From positions 1,740,501 through 1,804,500 of the forward strand of contig PUFA01000171.1 of the NCBI GenBank assembly GCA_003508835.1: a stretch of 64,000 bases of DNA. The letters run 5' to 3'. Of the stretch, positions 12,952 through 24,790 are shown in pieces. Made by a program: the position numbers and the translations under genes. The notes beneath the pieces are model-generated. The model was given only the letters and a program-made list of their open reading frames with translations, searched no databases and had not been told where the DNA came from. Each line of letters starts with the position of its first letter. Position 1 is the stretch's first letter. Source of the DNA: Eonycteris spelaea (lineage: Eukaryota; Chordata; Mammalia; Chiroptera; Pteropodidae).

Positions 12952-13360
12952 CTATCAGTTTCCTAGGTTGCCGTAACAAATTACCACAAACTGGGTAGCT
13001 TAAAATGACAAAAACTCATTTTCTTACAACTCTAGAGGCTAAAAATCTGAAATTAAGGGCCGAAGTCTCTAGGAAAAGATCTTCCTTGCCTCTTCCAGCT
13101 TCTAATGATTGGCAGCAGTCCTTCTCCTTTCTCAACTTTTAAATGCATCTCCCCAATCTCTGCCTCTGCCTTCACATTTCTTTCCTATGTGTTTGTCTCA
13201 ACATTTCCCTCTTCTTATTAGGGCCCACCCTAATCCAATATAACCTCATCTTAAGTTGATTATATCTGCAAAGACCCTATTTTCAAATAAGGTCCCACAC
13301 TTGGATTTCAGCTGCACATGGATTTGGGTGTGAAGGGATACTATTCAACCCAGTTACAGG
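12952..13360 (+). mobile_element. Old LTR-like dispersed repeat, copy 1
   Basis: Begins 'tatcagtttcctagg', continues 'gtaacaaattaccacaaact' and 'ataaggtcccacac', and ends 'ctattcaacccagttacagg'. It is homologous along its length to the copy at 25,447-25,893. Family probably MaLR/ERVL-class, but the exact name is uncertain. Confidence 0.65.
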
Positions 13361-14329
13361 TTATAACAGAAGTTAAACAAGCTTTAGAAAAGTAAAATCA
13401 TATATTTTGCCTGCATGATGCTTGTAGCTTACAGTTTGAACAATCCTGGGCAATAAAGCAAAAAAGTATAACCGTACCATTAATGGCTAAAAATTGTATA
13501 TTCTAGATCTTGGGCAATAAACCATTTCTCTGTTATGGTTCTGAGGAAGATTTGGATTCTTCTTTCAACATAAAAGACAGCTGTATCCTAATATATGCTA
13601 AACCATCCACTACAGAGAAAAATCAGACACATATAATTGGTACTTAAACCTTTTTTTAAAAAAATTAACTGAGTTAAAATAAAAAGAGAATATGAATAAC
13701 TTTCATCTCACTTGTTAGTAGAAAATGTTCTGCCTCATTTTGCTTTTTTCTTGCAAAACTGGTCAAGTATATCATGGTACTAACACTACGAGAGCATTCA
13801 TGTCTAATATATGATTTTGAACACGGCAAAAAGGAGAACAAGGGGCAGAAAATGGGCTTATCAACAAAAATTACACACTCATATAACTTATAGGTAAACC
13901 CTAAAATATACCCACATAAACAGCAATTCATATTTCCTTCTATTTTTTAACCATATTATTAAAACAATCATACCAAATAAAAGAACCTCAGCAATGTACC
14001 AAGCTAAACTTGAGGTGAGTAATTCTGAAACAAAGAGCGTTGGGCTTATAGTAATCAACCTGTCTTTTCATCTATTTCTCTATTTGCAAGGGGAAGGAGA
14101 ATCATAAGGAAAACTGAAGGAGACAAAATCACCATTCTCCCACCAGCAAGCAGACTGGGTGGTACTGAGTAGAAACGACTGACCAAGCCACCCTTGGGTG
14201 AGGAGTGTGGTGAAGCTGCCCTCCCCACACTCTTCTTGCCAGCACATGATGGTCACCTGCACAATCAAAGACATGTGCATTTGCATACACATAAGCACAA
14301 ATCATATAAAGGGGATAAGGCTGGTCAAA
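13361..14329. other. Intergenic, nothing recognised
   Basis: AT-rich, with a GC-richer patch at 14,080-14,290 that has open frames on both strands but no family resemblance. Confidence 0.35.
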
Positions 14330-14400
14330 AGCTACTTTTTGAGCACCTACTAACTAGGCCCTGTGTTACATACTGGTAAAAAATGGGTATCAAGAACGGC
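14330..14400 (-). repeat. L2-like fragment (antisense)
   Basis: 'gagcacctactaactaggcc' then 'gtgttacatactgg', as in the antisense L2/MIR 3' end. Short. Confidence 0.45.
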
Positions 14401-15004
14401 AGTGACATGGGAAAGAACGGCCAAAGGAGAGGAGGTAGGAGGTCTGAGTTGGGGCACTTTGCTTGGCGGTGACCCTCAGTCATCACCATTTACCTCAGTG
14501 AGTTGGGGGAGAGAAGACCAACGTTATCAGTGTTGACATTTCAGTTGCGTAGAAGCCCCGCAAACCTTCTTAGGACTTCTCTTGTCCACTTACTTCATCC
14601 TTGATTCTGTTATTGTATTAGTCTAATCACATGAGCTTATCACCAAAGAAGGAGAAATATAAAGAAATCTAAACATTTGTCATTTGCAAAACACTAGACA
14701 GGATTCTGATAATACTTAAGTAAAATGAATCCTGGGAGGCAGAGTTACACAAAATTTCTCAATCATATTCACCATTTATTTTGTGGTAATCCATCAATCT
14801 GGTGGATTGTTGAAAAAATGTGGCAAGCTGAATCAGTTTTTAATATGTCCAAACACAGCATCTAGATCAGTTACCACAGTCTAGTTGTTTGATAATCCAG
14901 ATGAGTCCTTAGTATGCTGAAGTAGTTACTGAATGATAATATAAAATAATCTGCTACTCATAAGGAGAAATATAATCACATGATTTATTAATTTATCCAT
15001 CTAT

Positions 15005-15027
15005 CCAGCAAGCCAGCCAGCCAGCCA
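15005..15027. repeat. (CCAG)n short tandem repeat
   Basis: Imperfect run of ccag units just before an L2 fragment. Confidence 0.8.
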
Positions 15028-15135
15028 ACAATACTTATTAACAACCTATTATAGTCTAGACATTGTGCTAAGCAATTAGGAATATCAAGTAGGAAAGAAA
15101 TGATCCCTGTTTTCAAGAAATTCATTTATTGTACA
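15028..15135 (-). repeat. L2 LINE 3' end (antisense)
   Basis: 'caatacttattaacaaccta', 'gacattgtgctaagcaatta', 'tgatccctgttttcaagaa' follow the antisense L2 tail. Confidence 0.6.
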
Positions 15136-15275
15136 ATAGTCTCAAATATTTTTTATTGTACACCATCATCAAGAAAAAACCTGACCACATACGCCCAATA
15201 CCAATGTATAATTCCTTATTTATAAATTATAAATGAGTACTACTGTACTAATATAGTGTGTGTGTATGTATAATA

Positions 15276-15601
15276 CAGTTGACTTTTAACAACAACATAG
15301 GGGCTGGGGTACTGGCCCCCCAGGCAGTCAAAAATCCACATATAACTTTTGACTCCCCAAAAACTTAACCACTAAGAGCCTACTGTTGACCAGAAGCCTT
15401 ATCAATAACATAAAGTTGATTAACAAATATTTTTATGTTATATGTATTATATACTGTATTCTTACAATAAAGTAATCCAGAGAAAAGAAAATGTTATTCA
15501 GAATATTATAAGGAAAATACATTTACAGTCTTTATTGGAAAAGGTTCACATATATAAGTGGACCCTTGAAGTTTAAACCCATGTTGTTCAAGGGTGAACT
15601 G
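15276..15601. mobile_element. Tigger-like (Tc1/mariner) non-autonomous DNA element
   Basis: 326 bp with inverted ends: the left end starts 'cagttgacttttaacaacaa'; the complement of the right end reads 'cagttcacccttgaacaaca'. TA dinucleotides abut both ends (15,274-15,275 and 15,602-15,603), as expected for Tc1/mariner insertion. No transposase frame. Confidence 0.75.
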
Positions 15602-15603
15602 TA

Positions 15604-17735
15604 TATATAACAATGTTATATATTCATATAGTATATATATGTAGATTGAAAGATAAATTATATAGAAAATATAAACATAAATTGGAGTTAAATGACATGA
15701 AAGAAAAATAAATAGTTCTAAATAGAGTCAGACAAAGAGTTGGAAAGAAAGAACCAGACCCTTAAATCAGCAGCCTCAGGGACAGTATCCAAGAAGACAC
15801 ATCACTGTCCTTGTGCTAATGTGAGCTCCACTAAGCATATCAGTGGCCTCATTGTGGTCCCTTCTACTACTTACCTCAGACTGCCCTGTTCCGTCATGAT
15901 GTTGGCAGCACACGTTTCAAGGTTTGAGAGAGTAATGTCAGCTATTAGTCCTACGTAAATGATTTAGAACACAAACTTTGGGGATAAAGAAAATTAGTTT
16001 TGCTTTGGAAATATAAAGAAGTATAAAGAAATGTAAACATTTGTAATTTGTAAAACCCTAGATAGGGTTTTGTGAATTTTGTGTGTGAAAATTTAAAAGA
16101 GACTTCAGGAAACTGGTTGAAGCTTAAGTAGAAACAAAAAAACATATCACTCACCATTCTTTTTTGTAGTCATTAATAACATAACAATGAAAAGCCAAAT
16201 TCTGCCACATTATTGGCAGCCATCTTTATATCACTAAAAGGAATGATCTTATCATTGACAGATGCTAAGACTCAGTGGTTTGAATCACACCATGTGTTAC
16301 AAATTAAAGGGCTAAAATCACAATAATGTTAATCTGGAACAGAATTGGAGAAAAACAGTTGTTAGGAGCTGCAGGACTAATATTTAAAAGTAACTCACAT
16401 ATAGTAGCTCAAAAAAGGTGTGCAGAAAATTAGATAACATATTAATCCCTGAGCAAGTCCAGGTCCACCCTGCATAAATAGCTTTAAATGGAAAAAAGTA
16501 TCCATAATATGTTTCTATTTTTATTAAAGATGTATAGTTTACACATAGGAAAAGGTATAAGCATATATACTAAACTGTTAACATTATTTGTATATGACAG
16601 AAGATTATATTAAAGGGAACTTTTACTTTCTTAAACATCCATGTCTCTAAGTTTGGATTTTTATAAGAATAATTTACTATTCTTATAATCAGGAAAAATA
16701 CCTAACTTTTTAACAAACAAAATAACCCTATTAAAAGAAATCATATTATTGTGTAATAGAAAACATATTGACCTAAAAACTGGTAGAACTGGGCTCAAAA
16801 AAAATCAACACTGTCACTCACCAGCCATGAAATAGATGGTCATTAATATTGGTGCTGGTGCTGGTGCTGATAGTGGCTGCTGTTATAGCAACAAGGTTTT
16901 ACAAAATGACTCCAAAAGGACCCCTTAAATTTGTCTAAGTCCTCTCTTGTGGGATTCAGCTTCTTTCACGTATATTGTATTCCAGCATTGCCCCCTATCC
17001 ACTATATGTTGTATTACAGCCTGCTCAAATAGATGTTTGTTTCTTTTTTTCCATCAGTGATAGAGTAACGCACACAGTAAAAATATCATACAACGGGCTT
17101 TAATCTTTACAAAACCTCCTAGAATCTTCCCCTAGGCTACCGCTAGAGGACGGGCAAGCAAAACTACTTGGTGGAAGATGACATGTGTATCAAATGCTTG
17201 TCTCTGGAAAGTGAAAACTATCTATGGCCCTCCCCAGCCAGTGACCTAGGAAAGCAACCCATCTCTCTTTTCTGCTGCTAAATGGCTCTTCTAGACATGG
17301 GAAGCCCGGGGTTCTAGTCTTGCATTTACCTCTAAATAGTGCAGCACCTAGGATAAGTCCTTTATCACTGTTTGGGGGAAATCCCAGGCATATGTGTAAA
17401 AGTGAGGCTGTCTTTTCTTGCTGTACTACATGAGGTCATGCAGAATAATTCACGTAGTTCCTTGAATTATTTCAGCAAACACTTAGCAAGTGATATAATG
17501 CACTTGATACTGTGTCAAGAGCTGGACATAGACGAGATATGGCCGCTACCCTTAGTGTTCCACATAAGTTAGTGTCTCAAACTGGTATATGGAAACAAGC
17601 AAAAGATGGACATTTCGTTCATGGGTTCATTCTTTCATGCTACTAGATGAGCCTTATCCTTAAGGACTTACTTATTAATATTTGGTTTATATGATTTATA
17701 AAAACAGAGGTGGAAGTTGGAATTTTTTGTAAATT
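15604..17735. other. Intergenic, nothing firmly recognised
   Basis: AT-rich. A GGTGCT hexamer run lies at about 16,852-16,871. A roughly 50-base segment at 16,009-16,075 resembles 14,654-14,712. No gene was seen. Confidence 0.35.
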
Positions 17736-17739
17736 TTTT

Positions 17740-17905
17740 AGTCAACACATATTTATTGAGTATTTACTATGTCCTATGCACTAGGCTCAATGCCAGGATA
17801 CAAAGATAAAAATCCAAGAATCTGATAGGAAACAAACAAATTAGAGCAATAAGTGCTCTGTGCTCTGTGACCGGTCAACCACCTACCTCTTCCTAGAGGA
17901 TTTGA
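17740..17905 (-). repeat. L2 LINE 3' end (antisense)
   Basis: 'gtcaacacatatttattgag', 'actatgtcctatgcactagg', 'caatgccaggatacaaaga' is a clear antisense L2 tail. Confidence 0.75.
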
Positions 17906-18205
17906 GAAATTCGTATCTGGGAAGGATACTGAATCAGATCTTAAAAAATAATTTCTTGCTAGGTAAACAACAGAAGATAAAGGGGATGGCCAGGAATACT
18001 TCTTGACAAATGGGGTGGAGGTCGGGGTGGGGAGGCAAAGGTAAGCAGAAAGTCCTTACTGTTCTATGTTTAATTTAGAAGAAATATACTAGAATTTAGG
18101 GTTCCCTGAAGCTAGCAGTGAGGGCTTTATTAAACTCTGGAGATTCTCAGATTGTCCTTAGGAAATAAAGGCTATGGAGGAAAACTTCAATTGAGAATAA
18201 AAATG

Positions 18206-18412
18206 GTCTATGGCCATGCTACAAGCCAAATCCATCTGATCTTAAAGCTAAGCAGGGTTGGGCCTGGTTAGTACTTGGATGGGAGACCTCCTAGGAGGAC
18301 CAGGTGTGGTAGGAGTAAAAATTTATTAAAAATAAGAGATTGTAAACTTTCAAGTTCCTTGCAATCTGTGAGGTCAACCAAGGGTTGTCTCTCCTTAAAA
18401 AAAAAAAAGAGA
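18206..18412 (+). mobile_element. SINE-like retroposon with 5S rRNA-derived head
   Basis: The first ~106 bases (18,206-18,311) resemble 5S rRNA: 'gtctatggccatgc', the A-box region 'aagctaagcaggg', and 'ggttagtacttggatgggag' covering the C-box. About 8 bases are missing in the 5' third. The next ~85 bases are not 5S. A run of 12 A follows (18,397-18,408). The unit is flanked by a duplication, gagaataaaaatg at 18,193-18,205 and gagaataaaaaatg at 18,413-18,426, differing by one A. Head, unrelated body, A tail and duplication together fit L1-mobilised retroposition of a Pol III transcript. A simple 5S pseudogene would not explain the body. Family assignment is not possible without a consensus. 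Confidence 0.75.
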
Positions 18413-18426
18413 GAGAATAAAAAATG

Positions 18427-20040
18427 TGGGAGAGCACAGAAGGTATCCCCAAGTGAAATGGGGTAGTAGCTGGAGCTATGGCCCAAATCAAGGCTTCTAA
18501 TTTGTGCTCAGGGAAGTGCTAGCTCCTGAGAGCATTGTTTTTCAGTAGCTCTCAAACATTAGTAAGGGAAAAAAATCAATATGGTTTCTTGTAAATTCTC
18601 CCAAGAGTGTGGTTCTGCAGTTGGAAAAGAGGTAGGTCTAAAATATCACATTTTTTCCCTCAACAAATACCTCCTCAATTCAGATATAGATGATCAACAG
18701 ACTAAACTTTTTAGAGCTGTAACAAAGGTTCTGACAAAAGAGGTAAAAGTTCCATGGCTCTGAGATCTGAAATGCTAAATGTTTAAAAAGTTACCAGAAA
18801 ATGAGATGCTGTCGTTCAATGTGACATACTGACTCACTATAGCTAAATACAGAGCTACGGAGCTAAAATTGTTTTGTGCATTTACCCAGAAGCATCAAGA
18901 AATTGATGTCGGTCTAGAAAGCATTTTTGTAAATATCATATGATAGGTAATAAAGAAATTGCTAATTCTGGGCATGTTGTTAATGCTTTACTCTTCTGTC
19001 CTGTGTCTCCAAGTTTCTGAATAGCTGTACTCTCAGCATCAGCTGTCACCACACACTGAGAAGAAAAGGCAAGGCCCAAGTGGAGGTAAGACCAATGAAC
19101 TGTGCCTTACACAGGACCAGACAAATTTGATCAGATAGTAATTTTCCTGAGCTCAAAGTCACCCTCCCATCTCTGAAAGGAGAAAAAGAAATCAGAAATG
19201 AGATCAAAGTTCAAAATGCATAGGAGATGGAACTTTTCATCCATTTTCTGAGCTGAAACTTGCATTTCAAAAAATATTCTTTATTTCAGTTTTCCTGAGG
19301 AAACAGGATAACAAATTATATTCTTTTATGCTAAAAATAAAGCTGCAAAACCATTCAGTCTGTGAACTTAATCATCAGGTTTTCTATTTTTAAAAAGCTT
19401 TTAAGATTTAACTTTGAATGGGCAGGCTAATTTATATTTAGGAACTTCAGATATAGATGATAAATTGATATTTTTTTAACCTTATTGTACCAACTTTAAA
19501 ATCACTCATTTGTCAGTCCTAGCTTAGTGTAAGGCTCCAGTGAAGGGCTTGAGGGGTGACATTCTGTAGGAAAAGAGTGACATCTGCAGGAATTCTGTGT
19601 CATTACATGGTAGAATCTACCAGAATTCTAAAAATCAATTTGTCAGTGCACGATTACACATTCAGAAAGTTGCCTCGGCATACAATAAACTCTCAACAAA
19701 TGGCTATTGTTGCTTGCATGATGGCGACAGTGGTGTTTTATGCTTTTACACTGAATTTCTTGAAATTAAAAAACAAAAACAAAAAAGGCCCAAGGAAAAA
19801 AGGTGTCAGAAGCTATTCAATGATTCAGATAATTATTCTGTTTTTCATAGGAACCCTTCCAAACAGATGAGAAACTATCTTGTTTTTAAAGACTTCATAG
19901 AAAGAAATCTACAACCTCCCACATCTGCCGTGGCTGTACAATCTGCAGCAAACTCAGTTCAGTATGTAAATTCAGTATGAGGAGCTCTTCTATCCCTCAT
20001 TTCAGAATGGACACCACCTCCCATTTTAAAACATGCATTC
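18427..20040. other. Intergenic, nothing recognised
   Basis: Open frames of 104 and 127 codons near 19,556-19,980 overlap one another and resemble no family. No RNA gene or named repeat was recognised. Confidence 0.35.
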
Positions 20041-20044
20041 TTCA

Positions 20045-20330
20045 TCTGTTCAATAAGCATTTGTTGCGTACCTACTGGGTTCCAGGCACGGTGTCATTTA
20101 GCTGTGTTCAGTGCTGAACCAAATACATTTCCTGTCCTTGGAGAGTAAACAGTCTGCTGATCCGGCAAGACTTCAGGGTCCTCTGGCTTCCTTTTCTTCA
20201 CCGTCTCCCACCTTCTTTTTCAGGTCCTCATTCATTCTTTATACATAGTCTATGCTAGGAACTTCTGATCATCTTCCTTACTCCCCAAAAAACTAACTGC
20301 CTGTGCTTCACTTTTTCAGTCACAATCTAG
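20045..20330 (-). repeat. L2-derived sequence
   Basis: 20,045-20,160 is an antisense L2 tail ('ttcaataagcatttgttgcg', 'gggttccaggcacggtgtca'). The following C/T-rich stretch to 20,330 may be an L2 piece in the other orientation. Confidence 0.5.
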
Positions 20331-21169
20331 GTAGCAACTAGCAACTAGATAAACTACTCCATGCCAGCTGTTAATGGATCACATCTCCAAGACAGTTTAA
20401 ACACATTTCTCAAAACACAACAGCGTTTAGGACTTGTGTCAGACTGATGAAGACAATATTCTGAGTTAGGCAGGGCCTTGTGATGTAGCCCTACTTCACT
20501 CACGTGGTTGGTACATGGTCTTCCAGAGAACACAGCCAATTTTGATTTTTTGGTTTAATGCCACTGTTTAAACCTATTTCCTGATTAGCCCCAATAGAGT
20601 TGAAGAACATATACCCAAATGCCTTTCACTACAAAGTAGTCCTTTAAATTCCTGATAAATTAAGTTTCTCTCACTCTTCTCTCTGCCATAAAGAGGCTTT
20701 CTACAAGTTATCTAAAACTTCCACTGAAAAATGCAAAATTATGTCAACTTGCTTTTTTTGTCTATTCTGTATATTTTCCTAAATTTTGCACAGTAAATAG
20801 CCAGGTGACAAAGCTACCTTCTCTTCGATTTTATAACTTCAAATCAAATACTAGATAATTAATAACCTACTATTCCTGTTTGTTGTAAGAGTCTCTCCCT
20901 CTAGGTAGTTACTGACCTGTGCTATTGGCCATTCTGCAAGTTGGTGTTTAGAATTCTGGGCCTTGGTGGTGATACTGTTCCTGAGAACATTTAATTTCTA
21001 AAAACATGTTAGTGTTCTTAAGAAATACAAGTTTAGACACACATTTCTTCACTTATTTGAACTGAACTGTAGTAAATGTACTTGCATTACTAAGAAATAA
21101 AAAGTTAAAAAATAAGAAGATAGGGTCTGTGTCCCAAGATGTCAATATTTTCAATAGGGCATAAGTTCA

Positions 21170-21270
21170 TAGTACATTATATGTAATATGTATATGTTAT
21201 ATGATATATATCATGTACATATAAGATATATATGTGTATATATGTATATCATATATATTTATATATATGA
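21170..21270. repeat. TA/TG-rich simple repeat
   Basis: Imperfect tatatg/tatata array, probably a decayed microsatellite. Confidence 0.8.
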
Positions 21271-21465
21271 TCTTAAGAAGGCCCATTGGTAGACTGCCCC
21301 AAATTCCTTTGAATATTTCCTTGGATCTGATTAGTTTTTTGCTTTCTCTTTCAAGTCTCCTGAACAAACAGTGATTTGTAATAACCCCCTACAACATAAC
21401 CAAAACATATAAATAACCCTCGGAAATGTATTCCTCAGGAAATTTGAAATGCTACAGGAGAAAAG

Positions 21466-21645
21466 AACTGAACATTATTGACGCCTCTTCTATGGCAGAC
21501 ACTTTGTTTATTTGATCCTCTCAACAGCCCTGTCAAGTCATGCAGGTTGTTTACAATGATTCTCATTTGGCAGATGAGACTATCGAGGCCAAGAAAGATT
21601 CTGTAACTTGCCATTAAGTAATACTGGTCAGATTCATCTTCATGT
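21466..21645 (-). repeat. MIR SINE (antisense)
   Basis: 'tggcagacactttgttta', 'gatcctctcaacagccctg', 'ttggcagatgagactatcga', 'ctgtaacttgcc' match antisense MIR in order. Confidence 0.75.
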
Positions 21646-22239
21646 CTACCTGGGTGTAGAGCACATGCCCCTTCCAAGATACCTGAAGATCCTTATTCTA
21701 AGTACTGGATGTGAATCTCAAATGAAAAGAAAGGCTTGGTATTGAAATGTGACAGTGCTACCAAGGCATGCACTCTGACGGAGCACCAACAAAATAGAAA
21801 AACATTTTGAAAGGACTTGTGGTTATATATTTAATGTACATTAGTAATTAACAAATTATGTTTCTCATCTGTGAGGGCTTTTAAGCATAATTTTCAAAGT
21901 GCAGCCATTTGGAGATTAGACATTGTAAGGAAGTATCTGTACGATTGTGAGAAATCAGACCTCACTACTGCTAAAAATACAGTTTAGGCTAAAAAAAAAA
22001 ACAAAAACCTGACTCCTAGAGTAATGAAGAAGCTTATCACATTTAAGCTTTATTGATTTCTTCTCTGTAGTATGTTTCAGTCTATTTAGAATATCATTCT
22101 GTGGCTAAAATGATTGGTTGTGCAATAAGTAAAAATAGATGTTTGATCCTAATATTCACTCTAAAGATTTAGATGTCAACACTATTTGTCATCCCTTTAG
22201 TCATTAAAAATTTATTGTAAACTAGTTTGAGGTTCTATA

Positions 22240-22925
22240 TAAAATTGAGCAAGCAATTAATGTAGAGAAGAGACATGAGAACTAAACGTTAAATCAAGCT
22301 ATATTCAGAGCCAGACCATAAGGAAATCTACAGAACAAAGAAAGATTCCGCTGAGATTACTGACAAACCATTTACCCATACCATGAAGGGAAAGCAGACT
22401 CTTTAAGTCTTACGCTACCCAAAATAAACCCAACCATTCATTTCCTGTGGCCAGACCATGTGGAACCTATAGAACAAAGGCTGGGGATGCTGGCATGCCT
22501 TTCAGTGTTGCAAACCCATGCTTTTCACGGTACATACCCGTATCATCAAAGGAAAATAGGTAAACGAAGTCTTTCAACTGCAATTCGCAGAAATTGAGAA
22601 TGATATATAAAATGAACTTCCTGAAAACTTGTGGTCTCTGTTTGTCTCCCTGTTTCTGTCTGTGTTTCTCTCTCCCACTCCCCTCCTCCTTTTCCTCTCC
22701 CTCTCCCTCTCTCTCACCCCTCTCATCATCTCTCTCAGTCTCTCACAGTCCCTCCTTTCTCATTCTCTTTGAGAGAAGGTTATGTCTCCAATTGTGGAAC
22801 ATTATCCCTTCTTAATAAACTTTCCTTTGATTCTAATTCTGGCATGCACTTAAATTCTTTCCTGCACGCGATCAGGAACCTTCCCTCTCTCAACGCAGGC
22901 CTTGAGTACCTATTTGGGGAGATTC
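22240..22925 (+). mobile_element. Possible solitary LTR
   Basis: The arrangement resembles a retroviral-type LTR: an upstream region with two similar blocks ('gccagaccataaggaa' and 'gccagaccatgtggaa'), a TATA-like 'gatatataaaatg' near 22,600, a C/T-rich tract at 22,640-22,770, then 'aataaact' near 22,814. No flanking duplication was identified and the ends are guesses. No retroviral genes are attached. Confidence 0.4.
22640..22770. repeat. CT-rich low-complexity tract
   Basis: Long pyrimidine-rich run of ctc/tct units with few purines. It produces spurious open frames in several phases. Confidence 0.85.
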
Positions 22926-22949
22926 ACCCTGTTCTGTATCACAATTACC

Positions 22950-23575
22950 ATAGCATGATGACCCAACAATTGCATTTAGGGGCATTTACCTTGAAGAAAT
23001 GAAAAATCATGTTTGCACAAAATCTGTACACTCGTGTTCATAGCAGCTACATTTGTAATAGCCCAGAACTGGAAATAACCTAGATGTTCTCAACAGGTGA
23101 CTGGTTAAACAAATGGTGGTGCATCCATACTATGGAATATTATTCATCAACAAAAAGAAATGAACCCATATACGCAAACATCTTGGATAAACTTTCAAGG
23201 AATTATACTGAATGAAAAAAGCCAATTCCAAAAGGTTATACAGTGTATGATTCAATTTATATAATATTTTTTATATAACAAAGTTCTATAAATGGAGAAT
23301 AGATTAGTGGTTGTCAGGGGTTAAGGAGTAGAAGTAAAAATGAAGTGGGTATGGCTATAAGAGGACAAGAGTGATCCTTGTCATAATAGAAATATTCTGT
23401 ATGTTCAACATAACAGTGTCAATATCGTAGTTTTGATATTGTACTATAGTTTTTGCAAAATGTTATCATTGGGGGAAACTGGGTAAAGGGTACAATGATT
23501 TCCTCTATTATTTCTTACAGGTGCACATGAGTCTAAAATGACCTCAAAATTGAAAGTTTTTTTTTTTTTAAAGGT
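22950..23575 (+). mobile_element. L1 3' end (old L1M-type)
   Basis: L1 ORF2 end: 'catactatggaatattattc', 'atcttggataaactttcaag', 'gaatgaaaaaagccaattcc'. The 3' UTR follows, with 'attagtggttgtcaggggtt' and 'atcattgggggaaactgggt'. It ends at a T-run near 23,558-23,570. 5'-truncated and non-coding. Confidence 0.85.
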
Positions 23576-23689
23576 GCTTAACACCTAAGGCACTGGAATT
23601 ACAAACAGAATAAAGACTCTTTAAAGGACATTAAATGCCTACTACAAAAAAGAAGACAATTCCACTTTAGTGTGGTAACTTCAATTCTA

Positions 23690-24060
23690 TACTTTGCATA
23701 GATGCCAAAGGGACAAAGAGGAAAAGCACTGAACCTATAGCTGGGATAAGGAGACAGAGAAAGTTGCCCAGGAAAAGGTAATGCTGCAGCAGAGACTTGG
23801 AGAATTAGTATGAGTTATCCTGGCAAGGAGAGGAGAGGAAAGGGGAGAGGAGGAGGGCGCGGCAGGTGCAAAGGCAAGGAGATTGGACATAATATGGTGC
23901 ATGCAGGAAACCATGAGTTGTTTGGTTTGCCATGGGCATAGTGTGTCAGGGAGCTGAGAGAGAGAAGACTCATCTCAATCTGAAGGCAGGTCTAGGTCCT
24001 GAAGGTATATTATTTTAAAGGGCTTGAAGTATATCCTATCAGGCACAGCTAGAGATTACA
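23690..24060 (-). repeat. L2-derived sequence (antisense)
   Basis: 'gcaggtgcaaaggcaaggag' and a purine-rich order typical of antisense L2 just upstream of its tail. Confidence 0.5.
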
Positions 24061-24604
24061 GGTTTGTCTGTCTCTGTGTCTGTTTGTTCACAGTTATAAA
24101 TATGATTTAAGTTTTAAAGGGCATCAGATTGTGAGTTGAAGTTGGGGATCAGAAGGAGCTAGCAAAACACAGTAAGGATTTAAGCTACAGCAGTGACAAT
24201 AAGAATGAAGAAAAAACTATATTTGAAAAATTTAACAAAGATAGAATCCAGCACTCTATGGTGATTGGTTGAATATGAAAAGGGAAGATGACAGAAGAAT
24301 TTGGGCATGATTGTGAATGGGCAGAACTGGGAAGCTGCTCACCAGCCCAGAGAAGATATCACTATACTCTATATCTTAAATCAGATCTCTCAGGAGCCAC
24401 TACTTATCCATTGAAAGAGCAACCATGTACCTGAGACTATGAATCTAGAATAATCAAATGTTAAGAATTCTAATAAAACTAATGAACTTTAAATCTTAAA
24501 AAAAAAAATCTTCCCAGCATATAAAGAGCATATGATTTATAAGAAAAGAAAATTAGATTATCATCAGACTCAACAACAGTGCTTTGTTATTGAAAATGCA
24601 TTAA
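24061..24604. other. Intergenic, unassigned
   Basis: No gene recognised. The last part may be the upstream piece of the L1 end that follows. Confidence 0.35.
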
Positions 24605-24790
24605 CACAGGGATGTAAAGTACAAAATAGAGAATATAGGCTATAATATTGTAATAACTATATATGGTGTCAGATGGGCACTAGACTTATCAGAGTGATCA
24701 CTTTGTAAGTTTTATAAATGTCTAATAACTATGTTGTATGCCTAAAACTAATATAATATTGTATGTCAATCATAATTGAAAAAGAAAATA
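24605..24790 (+). mobile_element. L1 3' UTR end (L1MA-like)
   Basis: Contains 'gggatgtaaagtacaaaata', 'gatgggcactagacttatca', 'gatcactttgtaagtttta' and the terminal 'cctaaaactaatataatatt', ending in an A-rich tail. This tail type is frequent in Laurasiatheria. Confidence 0.75.

Noticed and set aside
18206..18311. Functional 5S rRNA gene
   Set aside because: Deleted and substituted in the 5' third, lacks the normal T-run terminator, continues into unrelated sequence with an A tail, and has a target duplication. It is a retroposon.
19556..19980. Overlapping 104- and 127-codon open frames
   Set aside because: No recognisable domain, no splice or promoter context, and two competing phases.
22631..23002. 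123-codon open frame rich in Ser/Pro/Leu
   Set aside because: Produced by a CT-rich low-complexity tract running into an L1 end.
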